A program made the position numbers and the translations under genes. A stretch of 52,104 bases of DNA. Source: Thermoleophilia bacterium (lineage in GTDB: Bacteria > Actinomycetota > Thermoleophilia > Miltoncostaeales > Miltoncostaeaceae). This document shows positions 33,725-41,940 of the stretch, piece by piece (positions within the stretch are counted from its first letter, which is position 1; each line of letters begins with the position of its first letter). The notes below the pieces were generated by a model. That model was given only the letters and a program-made list of their open reading frames with translations, did no database searches and was not told the DNA's origin. The stretch spans positions 1 to 52,104 of the forward strand of contig JANQPH010000040.1 of NCBI GenBank assembly GCA_028285405.1. Reading direction: 5' to 3'.

Positions 33725-34210
33725 ATGAGCGATCTGGTCGTCGTCGCGTTCGACGACGAGGAGACGGCGGGGAAGGTCCGCGAGAAGCTCGAGCAGATGA
33801 ACAAGGACTCCCTCGTCGGGCTCGAGGACCTCGTCACGGTCGTGCGCACGAGCGACGGCAAGGTCCGGATGAAGCAGTCCCTGAACCTGGTCGGCGCGGG
33901 CGCGCTGTCCGGGACGCTGTGGGGCTTCATCTTCGGCCTGATCTTCCTGGTCCCGCTCGCCGGGGCGGCGATCGGGGCCGGGCTCGGTGCGCTGATGGGC
34001 AAGCTCACCGACATCGGGATCGACGACAAGTTCATCAAGTCGGTCGGGCACACGATCGAGCCGGGCAGCTCCGCCGTGTTCATGCTCCTGAAGGACGTGA
34101 CGCCCGACAAGTTCCTCAAGGAGATGGGCGACTACCGGGGCACGATCATCCAGACGTCGCTCAGCGAGGAGGACGAGGCCAAGCTGCGCTCCGCGATCGA
34201 GGAGGAGTAG
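33725..34210 (+). CDS. DUF1269 family membrane protein
   Basis: 161 aa. Start SDLVVVAFDDEETAGKVREKL, strand LVTVVRTSDGKVRMKQ, then a hydrophobic Gly/Ala-rich hairpin (about 55-95, LWGFIFGLIFLVPLAGAAIG), then SAVFMLLKDVTPDKFLKEM and a terminal SLSEEDEAKLRSAIEEE. The family has no known function. AGGAGGGCGAGAGCG precedes ATG 33725. A second, more diverged relative is at 27001. Confidence 0.9.
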   Translation: MSDLVVVAFDDEETAGKVREKLEQMNKDSLVGLEDLVTVVRTSDGKVRMKQSLNLVGAGALSGTLWGFIFGLIFLVPLAGAAIGAGLGALMGKLTDIGIDDKFIKSVGHTIEPGSSAVFMLLKDVTPDKFLKEMGDYRGTIIQTSLSEEDEAKLRSAIEEE

Positions 34211-34241
34211 CCGCGGCGGGTCCGCGCCCTCCCGGCTCGCC

Positions 34242-35474
34242 ATGACGTCGCGCGGCTCCGGCGCCGGTCAGCCGGTCGCCGACCGACCCGGGACAGGGCC
34301 GGCGCAGCCGACCGCCCCGACCGAGCGCGTCGCGCTGCTCGACGTGCTCCGCGGCTTCGCGCTGCTCGGGATCCTGCTCGTCAACATGGAGAGCTTCGCC
34401 GTCCCGATCGACGAGGGCTGGGACGCCGCGCGCTTCTCGGGCGCCGCGGACGAGGTGGCGAGGTGGGTCATCGTCGCCTTCGCGGCGCTCAAGTTCTACA
34501 CGCTGTTCTCGCTGCTCTTCGGCTACGGCCTGGCCCTGCAGATCCAGCGCGCGATGGCGCGCGGCGAGGACGCCCTGGCCCGCTACTCGCGCCGTCTCGT
34601 GGGCCTCATCGTGCTGGGCGTCCTGCACGCCGTGTTCCTGTACTTCGGCGACATCCTGATCGCCTACGGGATCCTCGGCTTCCTGCTCCTGCTCCTGCGC
34701 GACAAGCCGGACCGGGTGGTCCTGAACTGGGCGCTCGGCGTCTGGCTGGCCGGCCTGGCGATCGCCGTGCTGCTCGGCCTGGCGAGCGCGGTGGCCGGCG
34801 ACAGCGACCTCGGTCGTGACATCTCGGCGGTGCAGGCCGCCTACGCGGACGGCGGGTTCTGGGATGTGGTGAGCCAGCGCCTCGAGGATCTCGCCGTCGC
34901 CATCCCGTCGGTCGTCGTGCTCCAGGCCCCGACGGCGTTCGCGATGTTCGCGCTGGGCCTCGTGCTGGGCCGGCACCGGGTGCTCTCGCGCACCGACGAG
35001 TTTCGGTCGTCGCTCGTCCGCGGGCTGCTCGTCTTCCTGCCGATCGGGGTCATCGGCGGCGCCGTGGCGGCGAGTCTGGATCCGCTCGGTGACGGCGGGC
35101 TCTCGGGGCTCGGCCTGGTGATCCTCTTCGCGACCGCGCCGATGCTGACGTTCGGCTACGTCGCCGCCATCGCGCTCGTGCCCGAGCGGATCCTGCGGGC
35201 GCCGGCGATGTGGATCATGCGGGCGCCGGGGCGGATGTCGCTGAGCGTCTACCTCCTCGAGTCGGTGGTCGCGACGTTCGTCTTCACGAGCATCGGCCTC
35301 GGGCTGTTCGGCGATGTCGGCCCCGCGGCCGGCTTCGGGCTGGCCGTCGCGATCTGGCTCGGGCTCTCGGTCTTCTCGATGCTGTGGCTCGCGGTGTTTC
35401 GGTTTGGGCCGTTCGAGTGGCTGCTGCGCTCGTTCAGCTACCTCCGGCTGCAGCCGATGTCTCCGCGTCGGTAG
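34242..35474 (+). CDS. DUF418 (YeiB-like) membrane protein
   Basis: 410 aa with about ten TMs. The family opening LDVLRGFALLGILLVNMESF is clear. The middle has FSLLFGYGLALQIQRAM and VLHAVFLYFGDILIAYGILG. The C-terminal DUF418 domain has PGRMSLSVYLLESVVAT and ends in FRFGPFEWLLRSFSY. Related to acyltransferase-like membrane proteins; function unproven. ATG 34242 is 31 nt after the DUF1269 stop. Its 3' end overlaps the convergent MFS gene by 41 bp. Confidence 0.9.
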   Translation: MTSRGSGAGQPVADRPGTGPAQPTAPTERVALLDVLRGFALLGILLVNMESFAVPIDEGWDAARFSGAADEVARWVIVAFAALKFYTLFSLLFGYGLALQIQRAMARGEDALARYSRRLVGLIVLGVLHAVFLYFGDILIAYGILGFLLLLLRDKPDRVVLNWALGVWLAGLAIAVLLGLASAVAGDSDLGRDISAVQAAYADGGFWDVVSQRLEDLAVAIPSVVVLQAPTAFAMFALGLVLGRHRVLSRTDEFRSSLVRGLLVFLPIGVIGGAVAASLDPLGDGGLSGLGLVILFATAPMLTFGYVAAIALVPERILRAPAMWIMRAPGRMSLSVYLLESVVATFVFTSIGLGLFGDVGPAAGFGLAVAIWLGLSVFSMLWLAVFRFGPFEWLLRSFSYLRLQPMSPRR

Positions 35475-36654
35475 GCGCGCGCAGGACCGGAAGCGACAGC
35501 AGCAGCGCGGACGCCGCCGCGGGGATGCACAGAAGTGCCAGCCCGACCTCCCAGCCGACGATCCCGAGCACCGTCCCGAACGCGATCGGCGCGACCGCGT
35601 TCGCCGCCAGCGTCGCGGTCATGCGCACGCCGAGCGCGGTGCCGACGAGCGCGAGCGGTACCCGCTCGCTCACCGCCCCCGCCGACACCCCGTTTCCGGA
35701 CACGGCGAGGACGATCGCCAGCGCGGCCAGCGCCGCGACCGCCGGCTCGAAGGCCGCGACGGCGAGCGCGAGGAGCAGCACGGATGCCCCGCTCGCGAGC
35801 GCGAGTCCGCGGATCACCCCGACACGGGATCGCATCCGCTGGGACAGCCAGCCGAAGGCGACACGGGCGCCCGCTGACACGAGGAGCGCCGCCGCCAGGA
35901 GCACGCCCGCCGTGCCGACGTGCCACCCCAGCTCCTGGACCAGCAGGATCGAGGTGAAGGCGATCAGCGAGACCCCGGTGAGCTGCAGCATGGCCGCCGC
36001 GCCCGCGAGCACCAGGACCGGCTCGTTGCCGAGCACCGCTCGTGGCCCCGGGCGGTCGGCGCGCAAGGGGCCGTTGTTCTCGTCGGGAGGACGACGCAGG
36101 AACACGAACGCGATGCCGGAGCCGGCGAGGCACGCGATCGCGAGGGCGACGAAGGTGTGCGATACCGACAGCGACACCGCGATCGCGGGGAGGGCGAGCG
36201 CGCCGATCGCGGCGCCGAGCATCGGCGCGGACTGGCGGGCGGACACCGCGAACGCGCGCTGGTCGGACGGGAACCACGCTGCCGCCGCGCGGCCGCCGAT
36301 CGCCGCCGACGCCCCGAACAGTCCGGCCACAACGAGCCAGCCGAAGAGCGCCGCGGGGCCATCCGCGGTGGACGCGCCCAGCAGCGCGCCCGCGGCGATC
36401 GCGAGGCCGCTACCGATCACCGCCCGCTCGCCGAACCTGTCCGCGGCCGCGCCCAGGATCGCGACGCTCAGGAGCATGCCGAAGAGCGGTGCCGAGAGCA
36501 CCGTTCCGACCTCTCCGAGGGAGAGGTCGTCGGCCGCCGCGATCTCGCTGCCGATGGATGGCAGCCCGAAGTACGTGGCCGAGAACGTCGCCTGCGCCAG
36601 CACCGCGGCGACAAGCACGATCCACTTGCGGTTCGGGCCGGAGCCGTGGGTCAT
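35434..36654 (-). CDS. MFS transporter
   Basis: 406 aa, twelve predicted TMs. The loop 2-3 signature is LGAAADRFGERAVIG, with its relative in the second half (GWLSQRMRSRVGVIRG). FPSDQRAFAVSARQSAPMLG resembles nitrate/oxalate-type or Bcr-like MFS members; substrate unknown. ATG 36654 lies 50 nt after the FHA gene stop, so it may be the last gene of the kinase/FHA operon. Confidence 0.85.
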   Translation of the reverse strand: MTHGSGPNRKWIVLVAAVLAQATFSATYFGLPSIGSEIAAADDLSLGEVGTVLSAPLFGMLLSVAILGAAADRFGERAVIGSGLAIAAGALLGASTADGPAALFGWLVVAGLFGASAAIGGRAAAAWFPSDQRAFAVSARQSAPMLGAAIGALALPAIAVSLSVSHTFVALAIACLAGSGIAFVFLRRPPDENNGPLRADRPGPRAVLGNEPVLVLAGAAAMLQLTGVSLIAFTSILLVQELGWHVGTAGVLLAAALLVSAGARVAFGWLSQRMRSRVGVIRGLALASGASVLLLALAVAAFEPAVAALAALAIVLAVSGNGVSAGAVSERVPLALVGTALGVRMTATLAANAVAPIAFGTVLGIVGWEVGLALLCIPAAASALLLSLPVLRAPTDAETSAAAGGS

Positions 36655-36703
36655 CGCCGTGGATTCTCGACGGTCACCAGGACGGGTGACGGCGCGGGGT
36701 CGC

Positions 36704-37777
36704 CTACTGGTGGTGGTGCTCGAAGAGGAGCTCGCGGCCGCCGATCTTGATCCGTGTCCCCGACCGCAGCGAGAGCCGCTCGTCGGGGCCCAGGCGCCGC
36801 CACGTGTCGTCTCCCTCGCGAACCCAGGTCCCGTTCGCCGACGCCCGATCCTCGAGGAGCACCTCCCAGCCCTCCAGCCAGAGCCGGGCGTGCGCTCGAG
36901 AGGCGAGCCGCTCCGGGTCGTCGATCGTGAGCGGCTCCGCCTCGCCCTGCTGAACCACCGCGTCCGCCGTGGGCTCCCGACCGAGGATCGCGTCGCTCAC
37001 GATCGCGAACGTGCCGCCGTCGTCGAGGACCAGGACGCCGAGCGGCGGCCGGGGGCCCTCGACGATGACGAGGCTGCGGTGGGCGCCCATCCGAATGCCG
37101 CATCGATGGCAGAAGCGGGCGTCCGGGCTGTTGTGGTGGTCTCTGGGGCACCGCACCCCTGGGACGAGCACGGCGCCCTCGTCGGCGCCGGCCGCCTCGG
37201 CGGGTGCCGCCTCGCCGCCCGCGGGCACCCCCACGGGGAGCGGCTCGAGGCCGGCCAGCGAGTCCGCCGGCGCCGACGCGGCGTCGAGGGAGACGACGTC
37301 GAGGCTCGCGGGGGCCGGCGGTGGGGCCGGGGGTGGCCCGAGCGGGGCCACCGTCGCCTCGGCTCCGGCGCCCGGCACGATGCCGTCGGCGAGGTCGCTC
37401 GCGGGCATGGGCTCCCCGGCGCCGTCGAGCGCGAGCCGCACCCGCTCCGAGGCGCGCGGCAGCGCCCCGAGCCGCTCTCCTTGCTCGGGCACCGCCTCGT
37501 GCTCGACTTCCCCGACCCGCGCGACGATCGACGCACCCGGGCGAACGAGGAAGGCGCGCCGGTCACCCTCGAGGATCGCCGCCGCGATCGGCGGCGCGTC
37601 GTCTCCGAGCTCGGCGACCGCGACGGCGAGCGCCTCGACGAGGGCCTCGCCGGTCAGCTCGTCGAGCAGACCGAGGAGACGCTCCGTGCCGGCGCGATCC
37701 GATGGGTCGAGCACGACGACCGCTCCTCCCCGGCGAGCGACGAGCCCTGTTCCCGGGCAGACCTCGAGCCGTTCCAT
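36704..37777 (-). CDS. FHA-domain protein with zinc-ribbon-like motif
   Basis: 357 aa. N-terminal region (1-130) unrecognised, a Pro/Ala-rich linker (about 140-205), then a short zinc-ribbon-like motif with C210, H214, C223 and C226 (CPRDHHNSPDARFCHRCG), then a phosphothreonine-binding FHA domain (about 260-350) with LGREPTADA, ASRAHARLW and ASANGTWV. ATG 37777 overlaps the kinase stop by 4 bp (ATGA). The adjacent kinase is the obvious source of phosphothreonine partners. Confidence 0.88.
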   Translation of the reverse strand: MERLEVCPGTGLVARRGGAVVVLDPSDRAGTERLLGLLDELTGEALVEALAVAVAELGDDAPPIAAAILEGDRRAFLVRPGASIVARVGEVEHEAVPEQGERLGALPRASERVRLALDGAGEPMPASDLADGIVPGAGAEATVAPLGPPPAPPPAPASLDVVSLDAASAPADSLAGLEPLPVGVPAGGEAAPAEAAGADEGAVLVPGVRCPRDHHNSPDARFCHRCGIRMGAHRSLVIVEGPRPPLGVLVLDDGGTFAIVSDAILGREPTADAVVQQGEAEPLTIDDPERLASRAHARLWLEGWEVLLEDRASANGTWVREGDDTWRRLGPDERLSLRSGTRIKIGGRELLFEHHHQ

Positions 37778-38610
37778 CACGTCCCCTCCCCGTCGGTCGC
37801 GAGCGTCGCCTCGATCGCGGTGGCCAGCTCCTCGCTCGTCGCATAGCGACTCCCGGCATCCGGCTCGATGCACCGCGCGATCACCTCGCGGAGCGGCGCG
37901 CAGATGCGCTCGCTGATCGTGGGCGGCTCGCGGAGGACCTGCTGCAGCGCGGTCATCACGTTCCGGTCGTCGATCTCGCCGTGGACACCCTCGCCGGCGA
38001 GGACGCGGTGGAGGGTGATGCCGAGCGACCAGATGTCGGTCCGGCGGGTCGCGTCCTCGCCCCGGATCAGCTGGGGTTCCATGTACTCGATCGTGCCGAT
38101 CGGCCCCTGGCCGGTGGTCGTCATCCCCGGCTCGAGCAGGGCCGCCAGGCCGAGATCCGACAGCCGCCCGCGGCGCTCGGCCAGGAGGACGTTCTGGGGC
38201 TTGATGTCGCGATGCACGACGCCGACCTCGTGGAGGGCATGCGCCCCCCGCGCGGCGTCGGCGACCGCCCGGGCCGTCACGTCGTGCGGCAGCCCGAACC
38301 CGCCGGCGAGCGAGTCCTCGGGGTAGAACGGCATGCAGTAGAAGAGCACGCCGTCGACACAGCCGGCCTCGTGGAGCTCGACGAGGTGGGGCGAGCGGAC
38401 CGCGGCGAGGATGCGCAGCTCGTTCGCCACCCGCCGAAACTCGGAGTCGGTCGCATTTCGGTCGAGTACCTTCAGCGCGACGCGGGCGTCCTCGAGGCCC
38501 AGCCGTGGTGGGGGCACGGCCAGATAGAACCGCCCGTGGTTTCCCGCCCCGAGCTCGTCGAGCAGCCGGTAGTCGCCCACGACCTGGCCGACCCGTGAGC
38601 GGCCGCTCAT
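37777..38610 (-). CDS. Soluble Ser/Thr protein kinase (PknB-type fold)
   Basis: 277 aa, barely more than the kinase domain and with no TM or sensor region. Gly loop GAGNHGRFYL (21-30), ATP-binding Lys 47 (VALKVL), catalytic loop HRDIKPQN (133-140), DLG in place of DFG (152-154), activation segment with TTTGQGPIGT, and YMEPQ for the APE region. All residues for activity are present. ATG 38610 overlaps the stop of the TauE-like gene (ATGA), and its own stop overlaps the FHA gene. An intracellular kinase in this setting probably regulates its operon partners. Confidence 0.92.
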   Translation of the reverse strand: MSGRSRVGQVVGDYRLLDELGAGNHGRFYLAVPPPRLGLEDARVALKVLDRNATDSEFRRVANELRILAAVRSPHLVELHEAGCVDGVLFYCMPFYPEDSLAGGFGLPHDVTARAVADAARGAHALHEVGVVHRDIKPQNVLLAERRGRLSDLGLAALLEPGMTTTGQGPIGTIEYMEPQLIRGEDATRRTDIWSLGITLHRVLAGEGVHGEIDDRNVMTALQQVLREPPTISERICAPLREVIARCIEPDAGSRYATSEELATAIEATLATDGEGT

Positions 38611-39893
38611 GCGCCGCCGCCGTTTCGGTCGCCGTCCAGGTCCGCTCGATACCCCCGGCCGACGTCGAGCCGCGAGCGGGTGAGCGACTCGTCGACCGGG
38701 GCGCCGGGTGTCCCGACGAGCTCGCGGCGCCACCGCGAGGCCACGGCGAGGGCACCGATCAGCACGACGGCTCCGATGACCGCGTACGCCACCAGCGCGG
38801 GGTCGCTCCGCAGCTGGTCGACGAAGATCAGGGTGGTTAGTACCTCGGCGGCCGCCAGCACCGCGACGAACCCGACGAGCTGGCGGTCCGTGACGCGGGC
38901 CGCGGCCAGCGCGCCGAGGGGGGCACCGACCGCGACGACCGGAACCGCCGCGAGCCAGAGGCCGAACAGGTCGAACCGGCCGGCCGGCAGCCCCTCGCCG
39001 ACGCCGTAGACCGCCTGGCCGGCGGACTCGGTGACGCTCTGGCCGCCGACGGCGACCACCTCACCGCTCGCCCCGAGCTGGGTCATCAGCTGGCCGTCGA
39101 CGAGCCCCAGCACCACGAGGCCGACGACCGAGACGCCGGCCATGACGACGACGCTCGAGGGGACCCCGACCCGGGGGCTGAGCGCGGCGAGGACGACCAG
39201 GACGAGGTAGAGGAAGACATCCGCGCCGGATCCGACGAGCGCCGAGGCGACGCCACCGACGAGGCCGGCCACCACGAGGGTGGCCACCAGCCGGCGGGAC
39301 ATCTCGGGCAGGTGGGATCGCCGCTCGAGGATCTGACGGCGGTATCCCAGGTAGACGACCGCGGCCATCGCCGCGACGACCAAGGTGAAGGTCACCTTCA
39401 CGTACGCCCCGGGCAGGCGGGAGGGCCAGAACGGCTCCCCCGGGTCGCCGAGCGCGAACAGGCCGATCGCGAGCCCGACGAGCGCCGCCGGGAGCGCGAT
39501 GCCGACGCTGGTCCACGCGACTCGGCGCCGGTTGATCCAGATCGCCAGCGACGCGGCCGTCATCCCAACTGCCTGGATGCAGAGCGAGAACGAGCGCGCG
39601 ACCTCGGCCGGAACGTCGAGACCCTTGGTCAGCACCGGAAAGGCGACGGCGCCGCCGCCCTGCGGCGTCGAGCCGGCCACGAAGCTACCCCCGATCATCG
39701 TCACGGCCGCCTCCCAGTTGTCGGCCACCCGTCCCCACTGGTCGTCGATCGAGACGTAGAGCGTCCACGCCACCACCACGGCGAGCGAGACCATCGCGGC
39801 GAGCCGTCCTCGGTTGCGACGCCGGTCCTGCCGGTGCCGAAGACCAGCCCCGATCGATGCCTCGAGGTCACGGTCCCGGGCGAGGGCACTCAC
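38607..39893 (-). CDS. TauE/SafE-family membrane transporter
   Basis: 428 aa with eight or nine TMs. SFVAGSTPQGGGAVAFPVLTK is the family's first repeat motif (TauE/SafE: GfGGGxxxvPlL), and GGVASALVGSGADVFLYLVL is the matching second-repeat motif. A long loop sits between the halves. Members export sulfite, sulfoacetate or related anions; the substrate here is not known. GTG 39893 overlaps the stop of the upstream 4-TM gene (GTGA). The frame extends further upstream with no similarity. Confidence 0.85.
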   Translation of the reverse strand: MSALARDRDLEASIGAGLRHRQDRRRNRGRLAAMVSLAVVVAWTLYVSIDDQWGRVADNWEAAVTMIGGSFVAGSTPQGGGAVAFPVLTKGLDVPAEVARSFSLCIQAVGMTAASLAIWINRRRVAWTSVGIALPAALVGLAIGLFALGDPGEPFWPSRLPGAYVKVTFTLVVAAMAAVVYLGYRRQILERRSHLPEMSRRLVATLVVAGLVGGVASALVGSGADVFLYLVLVVLAALSPRVGVPSSVVVMAGVSVVGLVVLGLVDGQLMTQLGASGEVVAVGGQSVTESAGQAVYGVGEGLPAGRFDLFGLWLAAVPVVAVGAPLGALAAARVTDRQLVGFVAVLAAAEVLTTLIFVDQLRSDPALVAYAVIGAVVLIGALAVASRWRRELVGTPGAPVDESLTRSRLDVGRGYRADLDGDRNGGGA

Positions 39894-40318
39894 CCAAGTC
39901 TCCCGCCGCGATAGCGCCAGCGGAGGAAGACCACCCGCATGGGGCCGTTCGCGACGAGCCAGATCAGCAGCCAGGTCGTGAGAAAGAGGGCCACGAAGGC
40001 GCCGACCGGGACGCTGCCGAAGCCGGCGAGCAGCAGCAGGAACACCACGAGGCCTTCGTTCACGACCGTGACCAGGCCGAACAGGGTCGGCCAGTCCTTC
40101 TCCCATCGCAGCTGCTGGAGCGCCTGGTAGAGGAGGTCCCAGCCGATTCCCGCGACGGCGACCCAGAGCAGTGCGGTGAAGCCGATCGCGTACATGTCGC
40201 CGGCGCTGACGCCCGCGGCCGCCGCGAGCGGCGGGCCGATGATCAGCGTCCAGGGGATCCCGACGACCACGACGAGGAAGATGCGCGTCTGGATGCGGCC
40301 GGCCAGGGTGGGGGTCAA
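39890..40318 (-). CDS. Unknown 4-TM membrane protein, TTG start
   Basis: About 142 aa, four TMs (IFLVVVVGIPWTLIIGPPLA; MYAIGFTALLWVAVAGIGWDLL; LFGLVTVVNEGLVVFLLLLAG; VGAFVALFLTTWLLIWLVAN). Ends in a basic RVVFLRWRYRGGRLG. Not recognised. TTG 40318 is preferred: GGAGG lies 8 nt upstream and the codon overlaps the flavoprotein stop (TTGA). GTG 40348 is possible but would overlap by 34 nt. A conserved Trp in the loop (GWDLLYQALQQLRWEKDW) may be a partner-binding site. Confidence 0.75.
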   Translation of the reverse strand: MTPTLAGRIQTRIFLVVVVGIPWTLIIGPPLAAAAGVSAGDMYAIGFTALLWVAVAGIGWDLLYQALQQLRWEKDWPTLFGLVTVVNEGLVVFLLLLAGFGSVPVGAFVALFLTTWLLIWLVANGPMRVVFLRWRYRGGRLG

Positions 40319-41871
40319 TCCGGCGACCTCCCCCGCACCCAGCGCCACCACTGCGAGATCGACCGGCCCGGGCCGATGCGGTGGCAGAAGCCCGCGCGCG
40401 CGAGGTCGTCGGCGATCGCGAGGGCCGAGTACTGGAGGCCCAGAAACGAGTCGACGCCCGCGTACGGGCCGCCGAGCGTGATGGAGCCCGACGCGTAGAG
40501 CTTCCCCGGGTCGCTCTCGGCTCCGAGCACGTCGAAGCTCGTGCCGACGTCGAGGCGTCCCTTGGGGTTGCGGCGGGCGCCGCCTCGCTCGAGCAGGTCG
40601 CCGATCAGCCGGTCCTGACCGATGTCGGCGACCAGACCAGTCGCGTCGATCACGAAGTCCGCGGCGACCTCGTAGCGACCGCCGTCGCCGCCGACCTCGA
40701 GCACCAGCCCGCCGGCCGGCGCGGCGCGAACGCCCTCGACCTCCCCGACCCGCTGCTCGTACGAGCCGTTCGCGAGCCCTCGATCCATCTGGCGCTGCCA
40801 CACGCGCCGCTTGGGCACGTTGGTCCCGCCGAGGGCGTCGATCAGCTCGGCGCGCTCCTCGGGCGATGCCCCCTCGAGCCGCTCGCGCAGCTGGCCTCCC
40901 CAGGACGCCTTCGGGAAGTTGAAGCCCTGGTACGCGAACCCCCGCCCGCCGGGGCGCCGGAACGTGGCGTGGTCCCCCTGCGGGCCGTCCACGTAGTTGC
41001 GGAACAGGTGAACGATCTTCGTCGGGGCGTTGCGGCGCTCCCGATCGTCGAACAGTCGCTGCAGCACCCGCGCCGCGACGATCCCGCTGCCGCGAACGAC
41101 CACCGTCGTCGGACGGAACGCGGCCGTCTCGTACACGTGATCGTGCGACTCGTACGCGTTCACCACGGATCGGTGATCGCCGCTTCGCTCGCGGTACTCC
41201 TGGAGATCGGAGAGCAGCCGGATTCCGAGGTAGCCGACCGACAGGTGCACGTAGGTGCTCCTGATCACCGCTCGTTGACGTTGCCCCGGAGGCCCGAAGC
41301 TCACGAGCGTGAAGTAGCCGCCACCCTCACGGCGACGGACCAGCCGGGCGTACCCCTCGCGTCGCATCGCCGGCCAGCCGATTCGGGCGGCCTCGCGGTG
41401 GACGGACTCGTAGACCTGTCCGGCCTGGGGCGTGAAGAACTCGGCCAGCACCGGCTCGGTCATGACCTGCCACGCGGGTGCCAGGGACCTCTTCCGCCAG
41501 GCCTCGCGAATCGCGTACGACGGAAAGCCCCAGATGTTGTCCATGACCGAGCCCGAGTCCGAGCGAAGGCGCTCGTGCGGGGGGATCTGCGAGTTCTCGG
41601 CGAGAAGGCGATACGTCTCCTCGGGCGAATCCAGATCGGTGACCGTGCGAAGCTGCGCGGCCGGAACGCCCGCGATCCTCAGCGTGTCGAGCATGGCGAG
41701 CGATCCGAGCCCGCCCCCGACCGAGACGAACGGCACGTCCTCCACCTGCATGCCCTGCCGCGCGACGAGCTCGTCCGACCAGACGTCGACCTGTTCGAGA
41801 TCCGCTGGCGGGCGGGCGATGTCGACCGAGCCCGGCGTGGCCGCCGGATGGATCGTCCCGCTGTCGCTCAT
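40315..41871 (-). CDS. FAD/NAD(P)-binding flavoprotein of unknown substrate
   Basis: 518 aa. First dinucleotide motif SVGGGLGSLAMLDTLR (50-65), second VVVRGSGIVAARVLQRL (near 257-273), and the ATG motif FVIDATGLVADIG (near 405-417). This two-nucleotide layout resembles monooxygenases and amine-type oxidoreductases, but I cannot assign a family. ATG 41871 is first in the operon. It is followed with 4-bp overlaps by the 4-TM, TauE-like, kinase and FHA genes. Redox chemistry coupled to a sulfur-anion exporter under kinase control is a natural idea, but unproven. Confidence 0.75.
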   Translation of the reverse strand: MSDSGTIHPAATPGSVDIARPPADLEQVDVWSDELVARQGMQVEDVPFVSVGGGLGSLAMLDTLRIAGVPAAQLRTVTDLDSPEETYRLLAENSQIPPHERLRSDSGSVMDNIWGFPSYAIREAWRKRSLAPAWQVMTEPVLAEFFTPQAGQVYESVHREAARIGWPAMRREGYARLVRRREGGGYFTLVSFGPPGQRQRAVIRSTYVHLSVGYLGIRLLSDLQEYRERSGDHRSVVNAYESHDHVYETAAFRPTTVVVRGSGIVAARVLQRLFDDRERRNAPTKIVHLFRNYVDGPQGDHATFRRPGGRGFAYQGFNFPKASWGGQLRERLEGASPEERAELIDALGGTNVPKRRVWQRQMDRGLANGSYEQRVGEVEGVRAAPAGGLVLEVGGDGGRYEVAADFVIDATGLVADIGQDRLIGDLLERGGARRNPKGRLDVGTSFDVLGAESDPGKLYASGSITLGGPYAGVDSFLGLQYSALAIADDLARAGFCHRIGPGRSISQWWRWVRGRSPD

Positions 41872-41916
41872 CGGCGTCGGGGGTGAGCTGTCGGCCGGGC
41901 ACGACTCACGGACGGG

Positions 41917-41926
41917 AGCCTACGGT
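41917..41926. promoter_or_regulatory. Overlapping divergent -10-like boxes
   Basis: TAGGCT on the minus strand (41917-41922, toward the flavoprotein operon) and TACGGT on the plus strand (41921-41926, toward the membrane protein at 41941) share the central TA. RNA polymerase could not occupy both at once. No clear -35 for either. Confidence 0.35.
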
Positions 41927-41940
41927 CCGACGCTCGGAGT

